Made by a program: the position numbers and the translations under genes. Of a DNA stretch of 64,000 nt, positions 35,481 to 46,534 are shown one piece after another (the stretch's first letter is position 1; each line of letters starts with the position of its first letter). The DNA comes from Heterodera schachtii (lineage: Eukaryota > Nematoda > Chromadorea > Rhabditida > Heteroderidae): NCBI GenBank assembly GCA_023374025.1, contig SIJG01000022.1:1116001-1180000 (forward strand). The letters run 5' to 3'. The notes beneath the pieces were generated by a model that saw only the letters and a program-made list of their open reading frames with translations, ran no database searches and was not told where the DNA came from.

Positions 35481-36326
35481 AGGCTATAGGTAGATTTAAT
35501 TTTTTGATTTTGGGTTTAACGTGGAATGTCGCGGTACCGGAAATTTTTACATTAACGGTACCGAACAATGCAAAAACCGACACGGGTAATGCGACATTTT
35601 CGACCGGTACCAGTAAAATTAGTAATTTCTGATAATGAAAAAAGGGAAAAAATCCCAAAATTTGTTGGGTTACAACTTTTGTAATTTAATGAAATTTTTT
35701 TGGGAATTTTGCAAAACAATAGAGAACATATTAAGTGCTACTGAATAGTTCGAAGAATGTTTGAGAAGGTTGATTCTGATTTTTTGAAAAAATGAAGCGT
35801 GTGACCATGGTATATAGGTAGATTTAATTTTTGGTTTAACGTAGAATAAGGCGGCACTTGCAGTTTTTACATTAACCGGTGCCGAACAATGCAAAAACCG
35901 ATACCGGTAAACCGACATTTTCGACCGGTATCGGTAAAAAAAATTTTGGACAAGATTTGGTAATTGTACGCTTTAATGGTCCCAAAAAAAGGCGAAAATA
36001 TGGAATTCGAGCTTTTTTGTGAAGCGCTCGGGGTTCACGAATTATACCCATTATCCACAAAATTTTTTCGAAATAATGACGATCGGGATCGGGAATCTGA
36101 TCCTGACGCCCATTTCGAACCCATGATTTGGATTAGAACAAAATTCGAAAATGCATCGTATGCATGGAATAAAATTTGGCAATGATTATTGGTCCAAGGT
36201 TTTTTGGAAACGTCAGCGGGGTTAACGGGCTACAATTTTATGCGAAGCGTAGGGGAGGGGTGGTTTTGCCGGCAAAGCTTAAGGCAAACCATTCTGGTTC
36301 CCAAAATTAATCAAATTTTCTACCAG
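35481..36326. other. Repeat DNA, no gene recognised
   Basis: Contains ggtaccg-rich words (35520-35620 and 35860-35940) also seen at 11240-11330, and a copy of the dispersed TTCGAA/CGATC-type repeat near 36075-36140. Confidence 0.4.
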
Positions 36327-36474
36327 ATTGCGAAATCGAAGTGATGGATGGTGGGCGTTGCCACTCGGAAGACGCACGAGGGGCCGCCTGAACGAATTGC
36401 GCGATGGTTACATTAACCGTCACTTGCTAAGGGCTAAAGAAGCGATTGAACGAGACAAGAAGAAGCTTAAAAGG
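36327..36474 (+). pseudogene. Orphan exon resembling the M41-like C-terminal helix
   Basis: Bounded by acceptor ctaccag and donor gtaact. One frame reads LNELRDGYINRHLLRAKEAI then ERDKKKLK, similar in pattern to ELLQKSYIDKALKR at about 8150 and to the helical tail after the GGRAAEE region in FtsH proteins. Another frame resembles the piece at 1080-1175. The parent gene is not recognised with certainty. Confidence 0.3.
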
Positions 36475-36865
36475 GTAACTACTTTTTTTGTGTGCCAAAC
36501 ATTTGGACTATAACTTTTTTCTTTGTCAACCAAATCAAACATTGTTGGTATCATTCGAAAGCCCTTCTGATGCTCTATTAGCCTGCAAAATTTCCAAAAA
36601 ATTCCATCAATTTTGAGCAAATTTCTGGCCAAAAAAGTTGGAAAATCTGGTTTTTTGAGTTATTCTGGCCATAATTTTTTTGAAGAACCTTTACGAAATT
36701 TTTCAAATTTTTGCAGGCTAATAGAGGACATTTACAGCTTTCGAATGATACCAAAAAAAAAAGTTATGGTCGAAAAATTCGTTCGACGACGTTTCGGTTG
36801 ATGACGTTTTGTCCTACTCCGATTTCCAAATACATCGGCCAATTTCTCTCCCCCCCCCCATTTAG

Positions 36866-37531
36866 CAATTCCCCCGCCTTTTCTGCATGTTCAATCGCGA
36901 TTTGTTCTGTTCCATGGACCGCTGGTACGCATTGACATTGACGCCAATTCGTTTGATCGAAGATGAGGCACAACAAGCATTGGATGAGGTGGGTTGGTTG
37001 GCTGCTTCTGCTGCTCTATTGCAGTTCGCATGGCAAAAAAAATTTTTTTGAAAATTTAATGTAACATGACTGTTTCAAAAAGCATCCAAATCAAACATTC
37101 TTGTTATCTTTCGATAGCTCATAGGGTGGTACTCTATCAGGGTACAAATTTTCAAAAAATTTCATTATGTTTCAAAAAAGTTATGGCCAAAAATGTTTAG
37201 AAAACAGATTTTTTGAAGTTTTCCGGCCATAACTTTTTTGAACCATAACGAAATTTTTTGAAATTTTACAGACTAATAAAGGACACTTACTTCTATCGAA
37301 TGATACCAAGAATGTTTAATTTTGTTGATTCTTGAAAAAGTTATGATGCTTTAAAGATTTGCCAAATTGTTTTTTGGCCTCTTTTTTTTAATGGTCCGAT
37401 GAACTGCATTTAAAGCCGCAATTAATACATTAATTGATCGAATGAAACCCCAATTTTATCAACAGACAGATGAACTCGCGACTGACGACCCGTCGCAGGA
37501 GATGAACGCCTCTAACGGAACTGAACGCTGA
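36866..37531 (+). pseudogene. PITP 3' fragment, second copy
   Basis: Exon 6 copy 36866-36988 (FCMFNRDLFCSMDRWYALTL, then a PIRLIEDEAQQALDE stretch) and exon 7 copy 37466-37531 (TDELATDDPSQEMNAS...ER-stop), both with intact splice sites and frame. The intron holds the foldback core. The upstream five exons are absent. Confidence 0.85.
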
Positions 37532-38079
37532 TGATGATCATGAACCGAGTAACACGTGCCGATGCCCTGATCGAATTGCTCATTATACATACATATTGTA
37601 GAAAATTATAATAATTCGCCATTTGTCCTCCTTTCGGCACTTATTGTACTTTTACTGAACACACTCCCAATTGTCTTATGACTTAAATATGTACATATTG
37701 TGCTTCTTCTGTGCCAGAAAATAAATGTTCGGAGATTTATTTATTTTTGCAAAAAACAAAGAGCCAAAATTTCCCAGCCCTGACTACCTAAAAGTTTTTT
37801 AATCGATAGATGCAAATTTGACTACCATTTTCACCCATGTCGAATTCCAAATTCGAGCAGCACTTTGGAGAAATACGAAGGGATAATTTTCTGGGAATTT
37901 CAGCCCTCATTTGAGCAGCCCTAATTGGTGCATTTAATGTCAAAAGTGAAGGAAAGAAAAATTATTTCCCTCGGAAAGAATCATTAAAATTAATGAGCAA
38001 AAAAAAAGAGAGCATCAAAAATGGATCAGCCGATCAATTTGTCCATTCAATAATATATCTCCAAAAAGCCAATCATTTC

Positions 38080-39977
38080 TCAATTAAATTTCACTTCCGC
38101 ACAATTCGACGTCCTTTTTCTGCTGCTTTTTCGCGCCGCTGGTGGAGTAGACAATGGCCTAAAAATAAATGCCAAAATCTATTTTTTATCACGAAAATTT
38201 TTAAATTTTAATTGAATTTGTCTCTGTCCGAATTGAACAAAAAGTCAAAACAAAAACTCCAAAAAAATGTTGTGAAATTTTTAATCACAATTTTAAATTT
38301 TGGATTTTTTTAAAAAATATGCTCAATGTAACAAAATAGGGGACGGGACAAAATATCGCCGGCCGAAATATCGCCAGACAAAATATCGCCGCAGAAATTA
38401 AAACAATTTTTTTAAACCTAGAAATTTTACATAAAAAATTCTTAGCAAATTTCTTAGTAAGAAAATTTAATTAAAAAAAATTTTTTAAAAAGTTTTCAGC
38501 GATTTTTTCGAAATTTTAAGAAAATTGCTGTTTTTGTTCGAAAAATTTTCCAAAAAAAATTTTCAATGCTTTTTTCATAAAATTTTCTTTTCTGCGCGAT
38601 ATTTTGTCTCGGCGATATTTCGGCGGCGATATTTTGAGGTGTACCCAACAAAATAATATTCAAAAATTTTTTTTATATATTATTTAATTATTTTAAATCA
38701 TTTTACACTAAATATGCTCACCAAATGCAATTTGCGCCACGCAAATTGATGCGGACATTGTTCAAATTTTGTTGGTCCGCCCATTGTGCAGTCGTCGTCG
38801 TCTCCCCAATTTGGCATCGTTTAATTATCCATCGGTCGTTTGCTGCATTGGTCAGTGCCAACTTTTCCCGGGTTCTTTCATTCACCAATTCAAATGGCAC
38901 CATTGACGGCGGCGCATAAGCAGTAAACTGAATTTTGTAGCTGACGGCATTGGTGGTGGCACGGCGAAATTGCTAAACAAATTTGGAAATTTAAAAAAAT
39001 TCCCAAAAAAAAATCGCTAAGATTTGTCTAAAATGGCGGGGTGGGGGGGGGGGGGGTAAACATGCATGCTGCTGCTCCCTGGCACACCTCCTTGAAATTG
39101 TTGACCCATGCATTGGGTTTTGGTCCATCACCGAATATTCTGAAGGCGCAAAACAATTGCTTCGGTTGGCCATCGACGGTCGGTGTGTGCAACCAATTAG
39201 ACAATGCTTGGCCAGCAGTTGCTGTTTTGTTTGGAGGATTTTGATCAACATTAGGCACATCAGGCAACAAATAGCCGGAATCGATTGAATTGATGTTGAG
39301 ATCGGTGAGAATTGTCGGCAAAATGCGGCGCCGCAATCTGTCCACATCAGCAGCAGCATTCACAAATGCCAGGTGGCGAATGTTTTGCGCAAAAATTGGC
39401 CAAATTTCGCGGGCCAAAAAATTCCAAATCTTGCGGAGTTTGTCATAAATGCACACTCGCAAACACAAACTGGTGCCTCTTCCACCGTCGAAAATTTGTT
39501 TGTTTGAGCGGAGAAATTCGAGCACGGAATGGTTAATGTACCTGAAAAGGGGGGTGTCTATTTTTAAACTTAGAAATTAAAAAAAAATTTAAGATTTTTT
39601 TTTTAAATTTCGGACGGGTTAGAAATGGCTGCTCCGGAAAAAGATGCTTTTTCATTAGCTGCTTTTAATTATAATCAAACGAGGCGAAAGCAATGCCAAT
39701 TTGAGACCAAGTTGAGGACGGTCAAATGATGGTAGAATGTCCATCCATACGTCATTACAAATCCAGCTAAAAAATGCGGGGGAAAAATGATTGAACGCTT
39801 CTAAAATGCTTAATTTAAATTCAAAAATTCGGTTCTCCACTCGAAGACTTCGTCGTTTGCCAAATGATGTCACAAGTGAACCCATTCCATGACCAATTGT
39901 GGCGGTAGAAGAAGAAGAAATGAGGCGGCGTTTGTCGGCGGAGGAAAACTTTTGCTTTTTGTGACGGGCGGTGCCAT
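38080..39977 (-). pseudogene. F-box-like family copy D (MAPP-type), broken
   Basis: Inverted twin of copy C. Exon 1 starts at 39977 (MAPPVTKKQKFSSADKRRL) and is fused by a ~370-bp deletion to intron sequence before exon 2 (WICNDVWMDILPSFDRP), which again stops after LALLSPRLIIIKSS. Exon 3 (about 39090-39535) is fully open and keeps FAQNIRHLAF; exon 4 and the last exon (stop at 38080-38082) are present. Confidence 0.75.
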
Positions 39978-40079
39978 TAAACAAATAATAATTGTCTAAA
40001 TGTAATTTTGTATGGAAAAAATATTCGAGACCGAGATTTGAATTTGCCGGACCGGTTTAACGGATCCAGTAAAAACCGG

Positions 40080-41199
40080 GGTACTAATGTACTTTACAGA
40101 CCATAAAAAATAATTACTTTTTAAAATCATATACAAAAATTTCTAGGGTGTTTTCGGGGTCGTTGATCACGAATCTGACATCCATTTTGACCAAATTCGA
40201 ACTCCGAGTCAGCATTCGGGTTATTTTCGAACCATAAAATGATTCTTTGAAAAGTTGAATTTCAAATTTTTGTTCGAAATACTGGTTCGGGGTTCAAATT
40301 AGGTCGAAATGAATGTCCGATTCGTGATCAGCGACCCCGAAAACACATTAGAAAATTTTTTAACGCAGGCAATCCTGAAGAATGGGGATTTCTAATTTAA
40401 CTTATTTCTTTTGTGCTAATAATTAGTTTTTGGGGGTTCTCGAGGGTGCTGATTACGAATCTGAACTTAGATTTCCCCAATTCCGAACCCCGGACCCGAA
40501 TTCGAACAAAAAAAAAGTTGAATTTTTTTTCAAAAATACAAGTTAAAATCTACTAAATTTTGCTCAATTGGGTATTTTCTATTCAATTAATAATTGGAGC
40601 ATTGTTTTGCATCAAAATAAATAGTTGTTAAATTAATTCGAAGCTTTTCTTCAAAAAAATGCATCTTTTGAAAAAAGTCAAGTTTTTTTTGTTCGAATTC
40701 GTGTCCGGGGTTCGGAATTAGGCAAACCCGAGTTCAGATTCGTGACCAGCGCCCTCGAATTTTCGATTTCGAATGGCTTTTCAGCAACTATTTTTCAACT
40801 ATTTCGCTTATGAAACTTTTTAAAAACTATTCTGGATTGTAAAATTCGAAAACAAAAAAAAAACTATTTTCGCTTGTAAGCAAAAAAAAAGTTATGAAAA
40901 AAAAAACAATTTGATTTTGGCATAATGTAAACTGAAGTTTGGCAGAAAGTTCTAAATTTTCAAAATTGACCCACATGTTCCCCAAAAATTCACCATTTGT
41001 GCTAGTGAAATGGATAAAAAATTACATTTTTTTGAGAATTTTTGAATTTTTAAGCAATTATGTTCCAAGACATATTATTATTTGAGCTCCGAATCAGTGA
41101 TGATTTTCAGGTTTAAAAAATCTGTGTAAAAGTCCCACAAATCCAATCAAATTAAATGTATTCAAACAAAGAAGCAACAATTAAATATGAGATAATCAT
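40080..41199. repeat. Dispersed-repeat-rich intergenic DNA
   Basis: 40080-40350 is one side of the GGTACTAATGTACTTTACAG foldback element found complete at 44974-45308. Several copies of the dispersed repeat (ttcgaa...cggattcgtgatcagcga...cccgaaaac) follow at about 40290-40350, 40440-40510 and 40690-40770, in both orientations. No gene seen. Confidence 0.6.
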
Positions 41200-42046
41200 T
41201 AGAGAACGGACCGGACCGGATCCGGTACCGGATTTTTCTGGATCCGGCAATCCGGTCCGGCGATTTTGGGAAAAACCTGGATTGACCGGATTACCGGATT
41301 GACCGGATTATGAGAGACCGGATCCGGAATCCGGTCATTTTTGAAAATGCCAATCCGGTCCGGTCCGGCGAATTTTTGACCGGACCCGGTCCGACTCGGT
41401 CTCAACCAAAAAACTTCACTTTTGTTCATTTTTCTTTGAAAAATATCTCTTTGGCATAATGTCTTTAACTTTAAACGGCAAAAAATGTCAAATTTTCCCT
41501 CGGCTGAGCCTGTCGGCACCGCCGAGCCTCCAAAATTTTTTTCTTTTTAATAAATTGGCCCAAAGCAAAAAAAAATGTTCATTTTTGGTGAAAATCTGTT
41601 AACAAATTGCCTCAAATTTTCAAAATTTTCCCCGGCGGCGCCTACCGGCACCGCCGGACCCACTCCCAAAGTTTTTTTGTAATAAGGGCGCCACAAAAAA
41701 ATATTATTTTTTCATTAAACACAGGTTTTCAAAAATAAAACTTTAAAATTTTTTAATTTTTTCTTCTAAAATTGAAACTTTATTTTTTCGGCGGTCTATG
41801 GGGACATTTTCTGGTGCACCTAATTTCTACATATAATAGATGAAATTTTGCGTGTTTTTCCCCAAATTAACCTGGAAAATTTAAATTTTTACAATCCGGA
41901 ATCCGGTTCCGGATCCGGCTATTTGAAAATCTGGATTGACCGGATTACCGGATTGACCGGATTATGAGAGACTGGATCCGGAATCCGGTCATTTTTGAAA
42001 ATACTAGTCCGGTCCGGTCCGGCACTTTTGAGTATTCCGGTCTCTA
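41200..42046. mobile_element. 847-bp hAT-like element, TSD ATAATCAT
   Basis: ATAATCAT at 41192-41199 and 42047-42054. Ends TAGAGAACGG and, inverted, TAGAGACCGG. Both sides carry arrays of ccggtccgg/ccggattgacc words. The empty site (gagataatcatcaattatcc) is visible in the paralogous flank at about 2588-2606. No transposase. Confidence 0.9.
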
Positions 42047-42097
42047 ATAATCATCAATTATCCGATCAATTCCCATTTCCTAATGATCGACCATTTG

Positions 42098-43680
42098 TCA
42101 TTTCCCAATAATTCGTTCATTCACTTTTTCTTCCGCTGTCCGCTGGGCCCGGGTTTCATTTCCACACAATTTTACGTTCTTTTGACCCGCTTTTGGTGAA
42201 GACAATTGCCTAAATTAAGTGCAATTAAAATTGATTATTATTATAGCAAAAGCTAATGCCACTCATCACTCACCCAATGCAATTCGTTTTCGTGGAACTA
42301 TAAAATGTAAATTTGACATTGTTCAAATTGTTCGAATTGTCGTCCTCCCATTGAATTGTCTTCCCAATTTGGCATCGCTTCAACAACCAATCATCATTAG
42401 TAAATTCATCTTCGTCGTCTTCGTCCTCCATATTTCCATCATCATCATATTCTTCTTTCTCCAATGCCTAAACAATGGAAAATGGGAGTTTTCTGGGTCG
42501 GAGAACCCGAATCCAACATTCAATTTGACCATTTTCGAATCCCAGACCCAAATTCGAACAAAAAAGTCGAAAATTTAAAATTCACTTTTACGTTCATATC
42601 TGTGTAAGCTTGTTTTGGTCAATTTCGGAGCAAAAGTGAGAATAGTATTGCAAATATTTTATTGAAATATGGCCACACCTCTTTGAACCCGTTGATCCAT
42701 TCGATATTTGGTGGTTCTGAACTGTCACCACAACTCAATTGCTTTGGCTTTCCATCTTTTCTCGGTGTGTTCAACCATTTTAACAGCGCTTGCCACCAGT
42801 TGCTTTTGGTCCATCATCAGCGATCACATCGGGCAACCAATCATCGGAATTGATTGAATTCAAGTGATTGAGGTCGGAGAGAATTGACGGCGAAGTGTAG
42901 CGACGTAAATTGTCAAGATCCAGGCCATTAGAAAAATTCAAATTGCGAATGTTTGGCACAAAAATGGGCCAAATTTCACGGGCAAAAACACTCCAAACTT
43001 GCTGGTCATTCTTGGCATTACGGGCGTAAGGCAAATGCAAATACAAATCGGTGCCTTTGTTGAAAATTTGCTGATTGGCACGGAGAAATGTGATGACGGA
43101 ATGGTCAATGTACCTGTGAAAGGGATGAGAATCATTTATCATTTTTTGAATTTTGTTTGATTGACTGGATTTGAAGGTTCTCAAAGCGGATTTTGACGGG
43201 CATCGGCGGACGGTTCGGCAACGGAAATTCCACAGATTTGCCATCGATCCGTACAGATAATTTTGCTTCAGGTCCATCGCCTTCTTGAATTTTGATTTGT
43301 CTCCAAATTGTCAATTCGCTTTTGCCGTCAAAATGTTTGTCCACCAACGCATTGAAACGAGGCGAAAGCAATGCCAATTTGAGACCAAGTTGAGGACGAT
43401 CAAAAAATGGGAGAACATCCATCAAAACGTCGTTGCACACCCAACTGAAAATGCCAAAAATCATTTGCCATAGAATTGGAAAGAAAATTTGGCACACATT
43501 TTCTTCAAAGTTTGACAATTCTTTGCCACGCGGAGACTGTCGTTTTCCAGATGATGTCATTGCTGAGCCCAACGTTTGCTGCTGTTGCTTTCCACCAATT
43601 GCTGCTGCTGCAGAAGAAGAAATGAGGCGGTGTTTGTCGGCGGAGGTATGCTTTTGCTTTTTTTTGCTTGGAGGTGCCAT
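42098..43680 (-). pseudogene. F-box-like family copy E (MAPP-type), nearly intact
   Basis: Exons 43496-43680 (MAPPSKKKQKHTSADKHRL, QQQQ tract), 43166-43444 (WVCNDVLMDVLPFFDRPQLG; SELTIWRQIKIQEG; SVRIDGKSVEFPLP), 42679-43113 (YIDHSVITFLRANQQIF; VFAREIWPIF), 42274-42467 and 42098-42209. Exon 3 has a single missing C near 42796 (GGTGGCAAGCG where paralogues read GGTGGCCAAGCG). Exon 4 is shortened to an acidic stretch (EKEEYDDDGNMEDEDDEDE) before WLLKRCQIGKT. Exon 1 has a 2-nt loss that is compensated if the donor GT lies two bases downstream. If the missing C is a sequencing error this would be a working gene. Confidence 0.7.
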
Positions 43681-43921
43681 TTAAAACCAATAATAATAAT
43701 TGCCTAAATGAAATTTTTTATGAAAAAACTAGAGGATTTCCAAAATTTTGCCGGACCGGTTTACCGGATCAAGTAAAACCGGGTCCGGTCGGCTCGGTCT
43801 CAAGTATTCATGTGAGTCAAAGTCAGTGAGTGTTATGCATTTTGGCCATTAAAAGTTTAAGGACCCCAAAAAACTGAACAATAGAATGAAAATGAACATT
43901 CCAGACATCAGAAGTTTAAAC

Positions 43922-44180
43922 GGTAATACTACAGATGGTACCCCCCTTTGGAATATCAAAGAATGGTCATTCTGTACAGCTAAAAACATAAAAGTGAATT
44001 TCGAAAATTTTGAGTTTTAGACTTTTTGTTCGAATTTGGGTCCGGGATTCGAAATTGGTCCAAATGAAGGTCATATTCGTGATCAGCGACCCTGAAAACC
44101 CCCATAAACATGTTTCCAAGACTTTTCAGAAGAAAAAATTTTTTTCTTCAAAAAGGGGGGGTACCATCTATAGTATTACC
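43922..44180. mobile_element. 259-bp element, TSD GTTTAAAC
   Basis: GTTTAAAC at 43914-43921 and 44181-44188. Inverted ends GGTAATACTACAGATGGTAC and GTACCATCTATAGTATTACC. A stub of the TAGAATTGTACGGGACCGG element (44189-44207) follows, so this element inserted into the target duplication of an older insertion at the site paralogous to 1656. It contains a copy of the dispersed TTCGAA repeat. Confidence 0.85.
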
Positions 44181-44482
44181 GTTTAAACTAGAATTGTACG
44201 GGACCGGAATAAATCGTTAGCGTAAAAAATTGTTTTTCTATTCGTATGCAAAATTTGGTGTTGATTTAACGTGTAGGGAACAAAAAGATAAACCGTACAA
44301 AGTAAGTGTTGTTTTTAAGATGATTAAAATGAAGAGATATGTAGTAAGGCCAAGTGAGAGGGAAAAAGGAAACGATGAATTCTGTATAATTATTGGCATT
44401 ATGTTTTTACGCCAACATTTATGGCGCTTTTTTAATTAATTTTTTTTTTACCGTCCATGGGCGAATTTGATTAGATTCTAAC

Positions 44483-44623
44483 TGGAGTTGGACGGGACGG
44501 GGAATTTGAGATAAACCGGGACTTTTCGGGTTGAAAACTCGGGACCTTTCCCGGTCAAAACCGGGACTTAGGTACACAGTTGTACGTTTTTTCAGTACCA
44601 AGTCCCGGTCCCGTACAACTCTA
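44483..44623. mobile_element. 141-bp hAT-like MITE, TSD ATTCTAAC
   Basis: ATTCTAAC at 44475-44482 and 44624-44631. Paralogous to 2379-2499 with a longer middle made of cgggac words. The left end is mutated to TGGAGTTGGACGGG. Confidence 0.8.
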
Positions 44624-44902
44624 ATTCTAACCAAACATTTATGCGTAAAAGTCCCACAAATCCAATCAAATTAAATGTATTCAAACAAAGAAGCAAGAAA
44701 TAAATATGAGCATCAATTATCCGATCAATTCCCATTTCCTAATGATCGACCATTTGTCATTTCCCAATAATTCGTTCATTCACTTTTTCTTCCGCTGTCC
44801 GCTGGGCCCGGGTTTCATTTCCACACAATTTTTTGCGTTCTTTTGGCCCGCCTTTGGTGGAGACAATGGCCTAAATTAAGTGCAATTAAAATTTTTTATT
44901 AT

Positions 44903-45366
44903 TAGTGCCCGGCGGGATCGGGTTCCCGCGGGATTTTTACGGGATTTCCGTTCGGGACTCCTATCCCGGAAAAGGTACTAATGTACTTTACAGACCATAA
45001 AAAATAATTATTTTTTAAAATCATATAAAAAAATTTCTAGGCGGGTTTTCGGGGTCGCTGATCACGAATCTGACATCAATTTCGACCAAATTACAACCCC
45101 GAACCAGCATTCGAGTTATTTTCGCACCATAAAATGATTTTTTGAAAAGTTGAATTTCAAATTTTTGTTCGAAATACTGGTCCGGGGTTCGAATTTGGTC
45201 GAAATGGATGTCAGATTCGTGATCAACGACCCCGAAAACACTCAAGAAATTTTTTATATGATTTTAAAAAATAATTATTTTTTATGGTCTGTAAAGTACA
45301 TAAGTACCCCGGAAAATTTTGAACTCCCGATCCCGCTCTCAGAAATTTTTTTTTTACCGGGCTCTA
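44903..45366. mobile_element. hAT-like element in the last intron of copy F
   Basis: Ends TAGTGCCCGGCGGGATC and, inverted, TAGAGCCCGG. Flanks TTTATTAT and ATTATTAT differ at one of eight positions. Paralogous introns near 2786 and 42236 lack it. It is itself interrupted by the element at 44974-45308. Confidence 0.65.
44974..45308. mobile_element. 335-bp foldback element, TSD CCGGAAAA
   Basis: CCGGAAAA at 44966-44973 and 45309-45316 flanks an almost full-length palindrome. Its ends are GGTACTAATGTACTTTACAG and, inverted, GGTACTTATGTACTTTACAG. The arms consist of the dispersed TTCGAA / cgtgatcagcgacc repeat in head-to-head orientation. Confidence 0.85.
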
Positions 45367-46534
45367 ATTATTATAGCAAAAGCTAATGCCACTCACTCAC
45401 CCAATCGCGTCATCATAAAATCTAAAGTTGACATTGTTCAAATTTTCGTCCTCCCATTGAATTGTCTTCCCAATTGGGCATCGCTTCAACAGCCAATCAT
45501 CACCAATAAATGCATCATCTTCATCGTAATCGATCTCCATGTTTTCACCATCTTCTTCGCTGGTGTCTTCGTCCTCCACATTTCCATCATCATTTTCTTC
45601 TTTCTCCAATGTCAGCTTTTCGTTGGTCCGTTCATTGATCAATTTAAATGGCGCATTTCCCGCTGGTTCGAAAAATTCAAGTCGAATTATGTAACTGGCC
45701 GAAGTGGTGGCATGGAGAAATGCCTAAAAATGGAAAATTCAAAAAGCAAATGGCAATTAATCCAAATATGGCCACACCTCCTTGAAGTTGTCGATCCATT
45801 TGGTATTTGGTGGTTCCGAAATATCACGGCAATTCAATTGCTTTGGCTGTCCATCTTTTCTCGGCGTGTTCAACCATTTCGACAGCGCTTGGCCAGCCGT
45901 TGAATTTGGCCCATCATCAGCGATCACATCGGGCAACAAATCACTTGAATCGATTGAATTGATGTTGAAATCGGTGAGAATTGTCTGCGAAGTGTGGCGA
46001 CGTAAATTTTCAAGATCATGTCCACCAAAAAAATTCAAATTGCGAATGGTTGGCGCAAAAAATGGGCCAAATTTCATGGCCAATAGCATTCCAAATTGGC
46101 TGGACATTCTCGGCATTACGGGCGTACGGCAAATTCAAATGCAAATACAAATCGGTGCCTTTGTCAAAAATTTGCTGATTGGCACGCAGAAATTTGATGA
46201 CGGAATGATCAATGTACCTGAAAGGGAATCAATCATCCGGCAACGGAAATTCCACAGATTTGCCATCGATCAGAACAGATAATTTTGGCACTGATCCATC
46301 TCCTTTTTCAATTATGGTCTCTCTCCAAAGCGTCAATTCGCTTTTGCCGTCAAAATGTTTGTCCACCAAAGCATTGAAACGAGGCGAAAGCAATGCCAAT
46401 TTGAGACCAAGTTGAGGACGGTCAAACAGAGGGAAAATGTTCATCCACACGTCGTTGCACACCCAACTGAAAATGCCGGGGAAAAAAAAATTTGGTAAAT
46501 GAAAATTTTTTAAATTCCATTACCGTCTGTTCAT

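Larger units (their letters stand above)
32516..35720 (-). repeat. Inverted copy of the 24.9-27.5 kb block
   Basis: Read on the minus strand: RING fragment, minisatellite, AT-rich block and the gggccc element, in the order seen at 24.9-27.5 kb and 11.2-13.1 kb. Together with 29.0-30.4 kb it forms palindrome arms around the hAT element at 31367. Confidence 0.85.
36770..40079 (-). repeat. Segmental duplication arm 2 (inverted partner of 13137-16900)
   Basis: Carries PITP exons 6-7 (plus), the shared flank and F-box-like copy D (minus). Similarity to arm 1 ends at 40079, exactly where the GGTACTAATG end of a foldback element begins. Confidence 0.85.
44780..46534 (-). pseudogene. F-box-like family copy F (MNRR-type), broken
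   Basis: Exon 1 46524-46534 (ATGAACAGACG, MNRR with the first base of exon 2), exon 2 from 46466 (WVCNDVWMNIFPLFDRPQLG), whose 3' end after FPLPD and its donor are deleted near 46230, exon 3 45778-46217 with one extra T near 46060 (PIFAPTIRNLNF resumes in frame afterwards; QALSKWLNTPRKDGQPKQLN), exon 4 45401-45723 fully open (AFLHATTSASYIIRLEFFEP; FKLINERTNEKLTL; a long Asp/Glu tract; WLLKRCPIGKTIQW) and exon 5 44780-44870 (PLSPPKAGQKNAKN...QRKKK-stop). Two nested transposons sit in the last intron. Confidence 0.75.
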
